64,000 nucleotides of DNA from Breviolum minutum Mf 1.05b.01. Taxonomy: Eukaryota > Sar > Dinophyceae > Suessiales > Symbiodiniaceae. The number at the start of each line of letters is the position of its first letter. The first letter of the stretch is position 1. Below are positions 12,005-22,600 of this stretch, piece by piece. A program made the position numbers and the translations under genes. The DNA lies in assembly GCA_000507305.1 (NCBI GenBank), contig DF240121.1, forward strand, positions 35,041-99,040, read 5' to 3'. A model generated the notes under the pieces. The model ran no database searches and had not been told where the DNA came from. It worked only from the letters and a program-made list of their open reading frames with translations.

Positions 12005-12408
12005 GGAGATTATAGTTCTTTTCTTAGAATCGAATCATTTTGAGTTATACCAATGTCCAAGAAATGTATGATCAGATCCACCCTTCCAGACTGATTTTAC
12101 ATACAACCAGCTGATGTTGTTCTCAACCTCTGACAGAAAAGAGTGCCGTTGAGGATATGTGGAAAAGGTGAAGAAGTCTCAGAAAGCCAAGAAAGAGTCG
12201 ATCCTTGGCATGCAAATCAGCAAAAAATCAGCCGACATGTGCAACTAGTCTTTCAGCTGAATAAACGCAATACACGCAATAAATTTGGGCGTGGCCAACA
12301 GTGGTAAATGATGCGAAAAAAGGGATCCCTTGCTGAACATGTAATGTATTCCTGGTGGTCACTGTTACTGGGAGGAGGCCACACCAAAGCAATGAAAGCA
12401 ATGTAAGG
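12005..12408. other. Non-coding stretch with one doubtful micro-exon
   Basis: Between a B and an A element. The only coding-like piece is near 12140-12171, where a ctgacag acceptor precedes a short frame KSAVEDMWK before ggtgaag. It is too short to accept alone. Confidence 0.3.
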
Positions 12409-12487
12409 CTAGGTGGTGGCCCCATGATCCACTTTGACGATCATATAATATTTTTTCAGTTGGGTTGCTTCAACCACCACTAACTAG
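12409..12487 (+). mobile_element. Family A element, internally deleted
   Basis: ctaggtggtgg joins directly to ccatgatccactttgacgat; the end is ccaccactaactag. The usual tttcaccccc part of the left half is absent. Confidence 0.7.
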
Positions 12488-12562
12488 TAGTTCATGATAA
12501 GAACTTTGGGTGTTGCCCAAACCTTGCTGTCACAGTGGTTCAATCATCTAATTAATCTAATC

Positions 12563-12673
12563 CAGGTGATTCAATTCGTGACCTTTTCATCCCCGATTGT
12601 TGGAGGTCACAACCACCCCTTAAAAGGGTCACTTAATTAACCATCCCAAAAAGGTCACGACTTGAATCACCAG
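12563..12673 (+). mobile_element. Family G inverted-repeat element
   Basis: aggtgattcaattcgtgacc and ggtcacgacttgaatcacc arms; centre with accaccccttaaaagggtca. Confidence 0.75.
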
Positions 12674-12713
12674 GATTATTTATTTCGATGAAGGGAAGCC
12701 TACTAATCTTCAT

Positions 12714-12826
12714 CTAGGCGGTGGCAACTCAAATCTTTTTTATTTTCAACCCGAAACCCTGGGGATTCATGATCCAATTTGACGGGAGCATATTTTTCAG
12801 ATTGGGTTGGTTCAACCACCAGGTAG
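12714..12826 (+). mobile_element. Family A element with tcat duplication
   Basis: Left arm ctaggcggtggcaactc, right arm ggttcaaccaccaggtag. The 4-nt tcat stands immediately outside both ends. Confidence 0.85.
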
Positions 12827-13750
12827 TCATGCATTATTTAACTGTTTCAACCTTGGCGTCAAGGTTTAGCCAGTTCTGGGGAAGTAATTTTTTCCCAACC
12901 GAGCTCTCCGGTTGAGCCTTTGTAACTGGTGGGTTCCGAACGCGAGGTATGTAGATATATATATATATATGTGTATATGTTTGATTAGTATACATAAACG
13001 AATATCTGAATAGTGATACATGAATATAAGATATATAAGAATTACATCAATAGATAAAGGACAAATATGTAAGAGGAGATAAGATAAAACAAGTCAGTAG
13101 ATATACATTAATAAATACAATGATAAGCCACTAAACGAGCCTATCAAATCATGGTTTGACACAAGTCACCAAAAAAACAGTCTTTCAGAACTGTGTTCTT
13201 CGATTCTTCAATGGATTTGCCTCAAACGGATAGTCAAATGCGGGGGTGTCTTTGGCTCAACAAAAATCAGTCCCACTTGGAAATGACGGCCCCCAATTCC
13301 TGAGTCTCTTGGAGTTCGCCACATGACTTTCGCAGAAGCAACAAATTCAGGTCCTAGGAGTTGGCTGATTGGCTTTCACTCCTGTAGGAAACACACGTCG
13401 CCCCAATACCCCTTCAGGATGGGATGGGATTGCACCATGGGACACCTGTGGAACAGGGGGCCCCCTAAGCTACTGTTTGATACTGAATTTGTCAGGCAAA
13501 AATCAGTTGAGGTAGAATAAAATGTGATGAGTCTTGGTAAATACTGGGAGACTCTCCATTTAAACTGGCACTCGCCAGATGCCTTCCATCAGAAAGAAGG
13601 TATCATGCAACATATCCATGAACTTCCATCAAAATCAAGCTCTACTAGGGGGTAGTCTAATCAATAATGGATAGATATCCTTGGTGACATTGGGTGATAC
13701 TCCAACATAATTTGAGTATCAAATTGTCCAACCAAAAAGTTCATTTTCCA
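12827..13750. other. Non-coding stretch
   Basis: An AT-rich run around 12953-13110 (including a ta dinucleotide tract near 12954-12971) and otherwise unremarkable sequence. A short open frame at 13323-13520 has no recognised motif. Confidence 0.4.
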
Positions 13751-13752
13751 GA

Positions 13753-13853
13753 AAACTGACATGGCTAGCTGGAAAATCACCTAATTTCTGACAGGGGATA
13801 CATCTTGATTCATGGTAGTTCCAGTGTCAAGTCAGTTTACCCGAGAGTATCCC
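13753..13853 (+). mobile_element. Family F inverted repeat, diverged
   Basis: aaaactgacatggctagctgg on the left (one base beyond its core) pairs loosely with gtcaagtcagtttaccc on the right; centre ggatacatcttgattcatgg is shared with other F copies. Confidence 0.5.
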
Positions 13854-14021
13854 TCCAATCTCTTCGAAAGGTGCTGATTTCAACTATGTTTTGTTTTCAC
13901 CCCTGAAAGCTCCGGATGTTTTTTCCTGATTTGCCCGTGACACTCCCTAAAACGAACAGCTAAAGCCGTGAAAAAAAGTGGTGGTTGTGAAACTGCTGTC
14001 CTTTTGGGGTTTGACGGCCTA

Positions 14022-14150
14022 CTAGGGTGTCCATGGAACTTAGTAACTAGTTAGTAAGTTGGGTTATAAGTTATAACCTATTTCGGGGACGTATCCAACC
14101 TACTTATATTGGGGTTATAATCCAGTTACTAAGTACCATGGACATCCCAG
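14022..14150 (-). mobile_element. Family D element, reverse orientation
   Basis: Reads ctagggtgtccatggaactt to accatggacatcccag with the centre acgtatccaacctacttata, the reverse complement of the centre in most D copies; TA on both sides. Confidence 0.85.
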
Positions 14151-14523
14151 TAGTTTGACGGGCGAACTGTTATAGTTTTGGGGGAGGGCAATTCTTTTGT
14201 CAACTGGGTGGTTCAGCCGTGGTGACCCAAAACTCTCTCGAAGCTGGATGAGAAACACATTGAGACTTTTTTTTTGGATCAACTCCAGCCTGTCATGGGT
14301 CATAAAATTTAACAACCATATTTAATACAAGCAATATATTTGCAAAAAGCTTTTAATACACTTGGGCTTCATTTGACAAACAGTTCCTTCATTTAACCTC
14401 TGCCAATGTGAAACAAAACAGATTCCCCAGCACTTTTTCCCCCTTCCCATCCAAAAAAAAGACAGATACTAAAACCAACAAACCATTAAACTCTCCAAAC
14501 AAAAAAAACCGCCAGACACAAAA

Positions 14524-14874
14524 ATGGTGACCAAACGTCACGGCAGTTTCATCGATTCATCGCCTTCCGCCTTCCTTCACCTCCTAAGGGCCAAAGTGGA
14601 AGTGCGAAATAGCTTGCTGAATTTTGGTCAAAGTGATCCGAAGCCCTTCGCATGGCTTCGAAACAACGAGGGAGGAGGAGATCCACCGGATCCACCACGA
14701 GGAGATCCACCGGATCCACCGGGTACAACGGAGGCGTCCGAGCCTCCAGTTTCCAGCTTGAGCGGCTTGGCACAGCTGGGAAGTAGCTTAGGTGGCTTGA
14801 CATCACCACCTGTAGACACTGTAGATATGAGATGGTCTGCAGCACAACCGGTTTATAATGACCTGGAGTTGTGA
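14524..14874 (+). CDS. Possible coding block with DPPDPP repeats
   Basis: An open frame of 116 codons beginning MVTKRHGSFIDSSPSAFLHL and carrying two DPPDPP units encoded by a short tandem repeat of ggatccacc type at about 14680-14720, followed by a Ser/Leu/Gly-rich segment (SSLSGLAQLGSSLGG). Local GC is higher than in the flanks. It could be a 5' exon of the downstream PPR gene, since organellar PPR proteins often begin with low-complexity leaders, but no junction proves this. The complementary strand is also open here, which lowers confidence. Confidence 0.3.
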   Translation: MVTKRHGSFIDSSPSAFLHLLRAKVEVRNSLLNFGQSDPKPFAWLRNNEGGGDPPDPPRGDPPDPPGTTEASEPPVSSLSGLAQLGSSLGGLTSPPVDTVDMRWSAAQPVYNDLEL

Positions 14875-15285
14875 AGCAAACATGATGGAAAACATGAAAT
14901 GGAACACTCAAAGGTGATTGTTTTTCGAAATTTTCGAAGGTTCTAGGTGGTTTGATGTTGTAGGTATTTGTGAAATCCATGCTGGTGTAGTTTTCAATTT
15001 TCCAGACTGGTTTGTGAAAATAATGACAATCTTGAAGATGTTCGAATCAAAGCTTGATTTTAAAGGTTTCCTAATTCAAGACATAGATGTGACAGATTGT
15101 TGCCGACTGTACGAACAGTGTTCGTATATATTAGTATCCACATGCAGATGTGTCATGTACACGTTTATCTGCGGTGTGAACGGCGTTTCCCGCAAAAACT
15201 CGGCGGGTCACGCGATAAAAAACCGGGAAAACACGGAAAACTCGCTCTGGGGGAAGTTGGGAAGTGTCAACCAGAACATCATTAT

Positions 15286-15466
15286 CTAGGTGGTGGTTTC
15301 AAATCCCTACATGATTGAAACCTCTAGGAGGTTTGATTTTCTTTGTTTTGGTGGTGGTGGTGGTGGTGGTGGTCTCATGATTTTTTTGATTTGAAACCCC
15401 CGATCCTTGGGGAAGATTCCCATTTTGACGATCATTTTTTTCAAATGGGTTGAAACCACCAACTAG
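15286..15466 (+). mobile_element. Family A element with internal GGT expansion
   Basis: ctaggtggtggtttcaaatc to gggttgaaaccaccaactag, enlarged to about 180 bp by a second inverted pair and a ggt tract at about 15351-15372. The 4-nt ttat flanks both ends. Confidence 0.8.
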
Positions 15467-15473
15467 TTATGCT

Positions 15474-15590
15474 ACACTCTGGTAAACAAATATTGATTGT
15501 CTGGAAAATGGAACAATTGGAAGGTGTATTTCCTATGTTCTATTGATTCATGCGGATTTCCCATGTTAGTTTGTTAGTTTACTGGAGGGT
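15474..15590 (+). mobile_element. Family F element
   Basis: acactctggtaaacaaatat on the left, tagtttactggagggta on the right. Confidence 0.65.
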
Positions 15591-16230
15591 AGGTTGTGTT
15601 TTCAAAGATGTCTTATAGTTTCTACCCTGCTTACATGATCCTCAATTTGCGCACACATTTTTTCAATTGAGTGTTTGATTGAACCACCAGCCTAACAAAA
15701 AAACCGGTTGGTCAACGTGTTGTTTTTTTTCTCCGCTCTAACCCGGGGCCGGTTTCCAGCACTTTGAAGGATTCAGAGATCATCGGTTTATCCAACATTA
15801 AACATTGATATATGTACATGGAAGCCAAATGACCCCTGTTTGATTGGAAAAGGCCTTCTTTTGGAGGGTTGAACCAAACAAACAGGTTCCAGGTATTTCC
15901 AGCTTGTTGTAACATGGGTGTCGGGCTGTTGCCACCGCATGAGCAAGTGAAACAAAGCAACGGGAATCATCTTCCAATTTTTATCCTCGCCCACACTACT
16001 CGATGTATGGTATATTATATGATATGCCTGATATGCCTACATTTGGGGTATTTGGGGTAGGGTACCTGCATAGGTAAATATGCGCCACAGATGGGATGTT
16101 CGGGTGGGTCAAATTACGGTAAAAATGCCCTTGGAAGGGATTTTCGGTGTTTACTCTGGGCTCAGTTTGGTCATAGTTTCCAAGCCCTCGACTCATTGAC
16201 AGAATGAGGCGGTCCAAAAACTCCCCCCAT

Positions 16231-16340
16231 CTAGGTGGTGGCAACTCAAATATTTTTATTTTTCACCCCAAGGACCTGGGAAAATGATCCAATTTGACTT
16301 GCGCATATTTTTCAGGTTGGGTTGGTGTTAAACCATCACC
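16231..16340 (+). mobile_element. Family A element
   Basis: ctaggtggtggcaactcaaa, centre ggaaaatgatccaatttgac; the right arm is truncated to gttaaaccatcacc. Confidence 0.75.
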
Positions 16341-16628
16341 AAAATCCCATCGATGGGGCGTTTTTAAGACCAACAAAAATCGGAAGACTGTGACCTTTTG
16401 AGTCTGCGAGATGCACATTTTTTTCAATCGAATCCTAAGGGGGAAAGCGGTGGGTTTGACGGCAAACTTGACGGCTTCCAAATTCTCAATTCAATGTTGC
16501 CGGAACGCCCCTGAAGGATGATAGTAGGGCCAAAAAAATGCCAGGAACGCCCACATATTTGGTCGTCAAATCTTCCAAAAACCACCCAAAAAGCATCCAT
16601 TTCCCACAGCTGGATGTTGTTGTTGCAG

Positions 16629-16672
16629 GTTTGGAGCATCATTCAGGAGATGCAAAACGTGGGAGTCTCTCG
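16629..16672 (+). CDS. PPR gene exon (first recognised)
   Basis: The acceptor ttgttgcag precedes VWSIIQEMQNVGVSR, a helix-B plus start of the next PPR unit. A GT donor (ctcg before gtttg) fits. The link to the next recognised exon 7.4 kb away is by family resemblance only. Confidence 0.55.
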
Positions 16673-19600
16673 GTTTGATTCGAAGCCTGTATTGAAATCC
16701 GGAAATCCCGGGATGGTGAATGGTGAAACCCTCCCTGAAACTAACAGCAAGTTTCGCCCCTGAAAATAGGCCGTATCCGAAAAGGAAACTTCATCGTATT
16801 CCAAGCATCCCATGTTTCAGGGGATATTCGTTAGTTTTAGGGAGGGGATGTTTCAGCCAAAATCTCCAGATGGAAGCTGTTTTTTCTCACGTTGTTTTAA
16901 AGTTTGGTTGGCATTTCATGCGAAAATCACCCATTTTGGTGTCCATTTTGGTCCACTTTGGTGTCAGCAAAGAAGCATTTTCCGGGCGAAAGATGGCCCG
17001 AACAAACTGCCAGTTCAATGAAATGTGATTAATTTCACGGAAAGCTGACACCTAAGAATGGGCGTAAAAGATTTGAGTTTAGTTTATGAGAATGCTTTGA
17101 TACATGTCTTTTATAAAATATATACGTATATTACTGTCGCAACAGCTCGAACTCTGCACTTTCGGGGATGTATTTTACGACCGTAGAGAAAATACCCCCC
17201 CTGAATTTTGTGCGGTGCATATCGTTTTACCCATGAAGAGTTGAGTGTTTTTCAACGATTAGGAAATTCTTAGATCAGAAAAGGTTTCCAATTTGACAAG
17301 TTCTCCAAATTAGGTGACTCAACCAACACTTCTTACATCACCAACCTGTTTGCTACCATGTTTTTTTTAAACGAAAAATATAGGCATCTAATTGATCCAT
17401 CTTTCTTCGACGAAATTCGGAGTTGAAACTGCGGACAACTTTGACATGACTTTCATGTTTGAAAACATTTGGCAAGACTTACTGTTGATGGTTCAGAAAT
17501 CCGGCGTTCACCAGTTGAGGGAAAGGTAGTTTATCCCATTGTTTTAACGGGGTTTCGGCACCATCCAAACGGTGGTTGTTTGGGATTTCTGAACCATCAG
17601 CAGTATTACTTCCTTAAGAAAAAATGGAATTTCAAAACTCACTCTTTTGAGTACCTGGATCACTGCTTCTTTTACCTTCAAACCATTTGAACAATTCCTC
17701 CAATGGAGTGGTCCAATGATTCAGAAAGGGTCAGAGAAATCTGCAGTTTGTACAGCTTGATGATTTGAACAATGAAATTCGATCACTATCATGACGACCT
17801 CATGGCATTGAAGCTGCACACCCTCGAAGATTAACAGCTGGAACCAGAAAATGGGTGTTTCCAAAAATAGGGGTACCCCAAAATGGATGGTTTATAATGG
17901 AAAACCCTATCAAACTGGATGATTTGGGGGTACACCTATTTTTGGAAACATCCAAATGATGGTTTGGAGTCGATGATTTTCCTCCAGTTTATTCTCAGGT
18001 GAACCATATTAATCTAAAGTGTTTGACCATTTCATGAAAGTGAAGATTTTGACCCAAAAAACCCCTCTCCAACCAGGTTCCCTGCCCCCAAAAGGTCACG
18101 CTGACCTTGGTAGTTTTAGTAAAGGGGTAGTTCCCCAAATGGCCAAACAACATGAACCCATAGATCTACGAGTTATGAAGGGTCCCCGACATTCACCCCC
18201 CCAAAATGCTTACGTAGTATACGTACTACTGTTTTTTTAATAGGAGTTGACTAAGTTTACATATATTATATGTAATATCAAATATCAATGATATACTGTG
18301 TATGGTTTTTATCTATATATACATATATGTTTGCCATAACCCCTGAGACGGCTTCTTGACTTTTAAGCTGAATAACGGCTTTGCAACGTTGTTTTTATAG
18401 AACCGTTTGGAACGCTTCACGCCTTGCAGCGGAGATGATTCATTTTTTGGTTGGTTGGCATAGTTGAAAACAATGTGGTTGTTCAATTACATGAATATAT
18501 AATATATATATATACACATGTATACGTGTGTATATATAAATATATATGTATACACGCATCATGGAACTCCAAGACTTTCGAAGGCAGGATTCCCATGGAT
18601 TTGTTTACTGTAAACTCTTACCAAAACCATAGTTCTGATGGGAAAAATCATGTGAACATAAAAGCTAGGTGGTTGCTTCAAGCGATTCTTATTTTCTACC
18701 TGGGGGAGATGATCCCCAAATTTCACTTCAAAACTTTTTTTTCAAACAACAGGTGGCGAAAAATCGAAAAAAAACTCAACCCAGGATTTTTTCATTTGGG
18801 GAACAATGATTCCCAAAAAGATGGAACTCCTATGGGGGGGTTATCTGCGTCACTGACTCTGGGGGTTCATCTGAGGTGAAACCAAATCAAGTGACCTGTC
18901 GGGGCGCTGAAAGTGGGTGGGTCTTCCTTCAGTGCAAGGGCCGGTGGTTGCTGCAAGTGGTGAGTTTTTTTGGCTTGTGGTGTTGACCGTAAGTGTTATA
19001 GGTTTTGAAAGGTTTAAAAGGGGAGGGGGGCAACTGGGAACCCTTTAAGTTTCTTGAGGAATTATGAGGGAACCATAAGAAAAGCATATATGGAAGATTT
19101 AGGGATCACTCCCGGATGAACAGCCCCCCTTAAGCCGCTAGCCCCTTAAGAATCCCGGAAAAAGTAGATGTTTATATCACCAGGTTGGTATTTAGAAGTC
19201 TTATCTACTAACAAGAATCTCTGGTTTTTTTTACTTCGACGTTTCAAACAGAAGGGGATGATTTAAGATCTAGCTAGGTCCTAGGTGGTGGCAACTCAAA
19301 TATTTTTTTTGGAACTTTCACCCCGAAACCTTGGGGGTTCATGATCCAATCTGACGAGCACAGCAAATGTTTCAAATGGGTTGGTGGAAACACCAGCAGC
19401 GAAAAGCTACTGTTGATGGACGAAATCCTGCACCACCAAGGATGATGATTATCCCATTACTTCTAGGTTTTTAGCCATCCCAGGTGGTGCAGGATTTCTT
19501 CCATCAACAGTAGTTCATAGAACTATGGGAGTTTTTAGCTCAATGGACTCCCCGACTTCCAAGCTGGTTTTTTTCGCAAGTCTAGAGGCAGCAATCTATG

Positions 19601-22600
19601 TGGACCTCCGAAGGTTAAGCGAAAAAACCCCTAATTTGTTCGCCATATATTTCTAGGTGATGGTTTCAAAGATTTTTTGGAATTTTCGTCCCTATTTGGG
19701 GGAAATGATCCATTTTGACGATCATATTTTTCAGATGGGTTGGTTCAACCACCAAGCAGATTTGGACCTCGATTTGTGGAGTTCATGATTTGGCAGAGGA
19801 TTCGAGAGTGATTTTTCAAACGCCCCATGATGTTTTTTGGGTGGTACACATCGAAGAGACCCGAGGCCAATCACTATATACCATGTTGATATCCTGTATT
19901 AAACCTATGGAACATCTCAGATACTTGAATTTTACAGTGATGTTTAAATTTCCTACACGAATGCCCTAGAAGCCTCAGACGCCTCGAAAAGGTTTTTTTT
20001 TGATGCGGCACAAGGATTTTGTATGCGCCACTCAGTTTAAGACACACAGCTCAGTGCAGTGCTCCATCATCCGGACACAGACGGAAAAAGCAAGTGGTGT
20101 ACCGAAAATGGCCATGCAATTGGCAATTTCCTATATATCAGGTGACTGAGGAGAACAAAATATACACTCACTCAGCCAATGGCTAACCTTCAAACTTTTG
20201 GGGATTCCATGTTTGGTAGGACAAATAAAGTTTAAACTTCTATTTCATGGTCCCTTGGCTGAGGAAGTATAAGATCCTTCAAATCACAGAAGTCTGAGTA
20301 AATCATTGGTCAAGTTGGGTGCTGCATGCAATGCAACCTGTCCGCTGAGAAAATTCTTTGGCTCAGGGGGAAAGAGGAAATGCAAGACGAGTGGATTGAC
20401 TTAGTTACAATTTGAAATACAGTAAATATTATCTTCATGGTCTACCTGACCGCGGTTGCAGTATAAGGCATTTTGAGTCAAAACCCCATCTAGGTGGTGG
20501 TTTCAATTATTTTTTATTTTCACCCCTACCTGGGGAAATGATCCGATTTTGAAACCACCAACTAGCCATAGACTTGCTGTTGCTAAGATATTTTTTACCG
20601 TTTGCACCACGGTTCAAAGCGCTATGCATGTGGCCGGTGCACTTCACACTGTACTTCTTAGAAGTGACGGCCAGGCAGTGGCTTGCGGGGACAATGATTA
20701 TGGACAATGCACCATTCCTCGTTTAGATGAAGGACTTCGATACATTGAGGTTTCGGCGGGTGAACATCACACAGTACTTCTCAGAAGTGATGGCCAAGCA
20801 GTCGCTTGTGGGAAGAATAGTTCTGGACAATGTTGCATTCCACTCTTGGATGAGGGAATTTCATATACACAAATTTCTGCAGGTCTAGGGCACACAGTAC
20901 TTCTCAGAAGTGATGGCCATGCAGTTGTTTGTGGGGAGTACGATCATGGACGATGCATTGTTCCATTGTTGGATGAAGGACTTTCATATACACAAGTTTC
21001 CGCCGGTCGAGGTCATACATTATTTCTCAGAAGCGATGGTCAGGCAATCGCTTCGGGAGACAACTTTGATGGACAACGCGAGATTCCACCCTTGGAAGAG
21101 GGAATAGCATACATCCAAGTGTCGGCAGGTCGAAGTCATAGTGTGCTTCTTAGAAGTGACGGCCAAGCAGTTGCTTGTGGGGATAATGACTATGGACAAT
21201 GCCAGATTCCAGAATTGGACGAGGGAGTATCATACACACACATTTCTGCAGGTGGATTTTGCACAGTGCTTCTTAGAAGTGATGGTCAAGCTGTTGCTTG
21301 CGGCAAGAATGCTGAACGATTCAACGTTCCACCCTTGGATAAGGGCATCTCATACATCCATGTTTCAGTTTCTTCAAGTGGTGGTCACGCAGTGCTTCTC
21401 AGAAGTGATGGTCAAGCTGTTGCTTACGGGAATAATAGTTCTGGGCAATGCGGCATCCCATCTCTTGTATGTAGCCTTCGTTATGTGCCAATGGTATGTG
21501 AGGAGCGTGTTTTGCAACTTGATTTGTCTCGCGAGCATGATGCGCTTACTATCATTTGCTACACGTTGGATGGGCATGAAGTGTTGTGTTTGAAAGCTAT
21601 AAGTTCTGACCTAGCATTAGATATTTGCAGACGCGTGTCGTGTGAACTGAAGATAAGACTCCAAAGTCTTCAAATGCTCTTGCCCAACGGACAGTTGTTG
21701 GCTGCCATTTGCGAAGCAGATCCATCTGCAACGATTTCTGATTTGATGGAAACATGAGCCCAAAAACCTGAAGCAGTGAGACGATGTTTGTCAATCACAT
21801 CCCTTCTGCCAGTTGTCGGCCTGTTGGCTTCACGACTTCACGAGGAACATCGGGTTCCGAGATAACTGGATCGGTGGAAGCTGAGTGGAAGCTGGGATTT
21901 TGTCAAACTTCGACTACCACAATCCAATCATAAAGAAGAGGATGATGATGAGGATGATGACAAGTGTAGACCAAAGTAAGTCAAGAGCAATCAGAGAGAC
22001 TTGTTTTGGAGTATGGCAAGTTGTGAAATATTGAGTGTGAGAAAAAAAATAGGGCCAAAGTTCTGCAGTGTCGTGAATATTCGCGGTTGTGACAAAGGGA
22101 AAGGATGCAAATCTACTCATAGGCAAAGTAAGAACATAGAAGAATAAGGATGCTCAACGATGCAGTTTTTTTGTCAATCTGAATCCAAGAAGTGAAATCA
22201 CAAGGCCACAAGGCAATTGCAACTGAAAAACTGTGTGAGAGCAATGGAAAGCTTGAACGACTGAGATTTCTTGTGGAAAATGGCCTTCGGAGGCAGTCAA
22301 AGTTCCATGATGAAACCTCATGCAAACCTCATGCAGGCGAAGTGTTTCAACCCATCAGAAACCATGCACAGATATGGATGTTTCCGAAAATGGTGGGTTT
22401 TCCCTTCAAATCATCCATTTTAATAGGGTCTTCCATTATTTATAAACCATCCATTTTGGGGGTTTTACCCTATTTTCGGAAACTTCCATATACCTGGAAC
22501 ATCTGCGACTGAGGTTCCATCCTCTTGAAGAATCTCAACAGCTCTTCTCCAGAGTCGGATATCAATCAGACGCACCTGGGACCTCTTGGTAGACCTAGCG

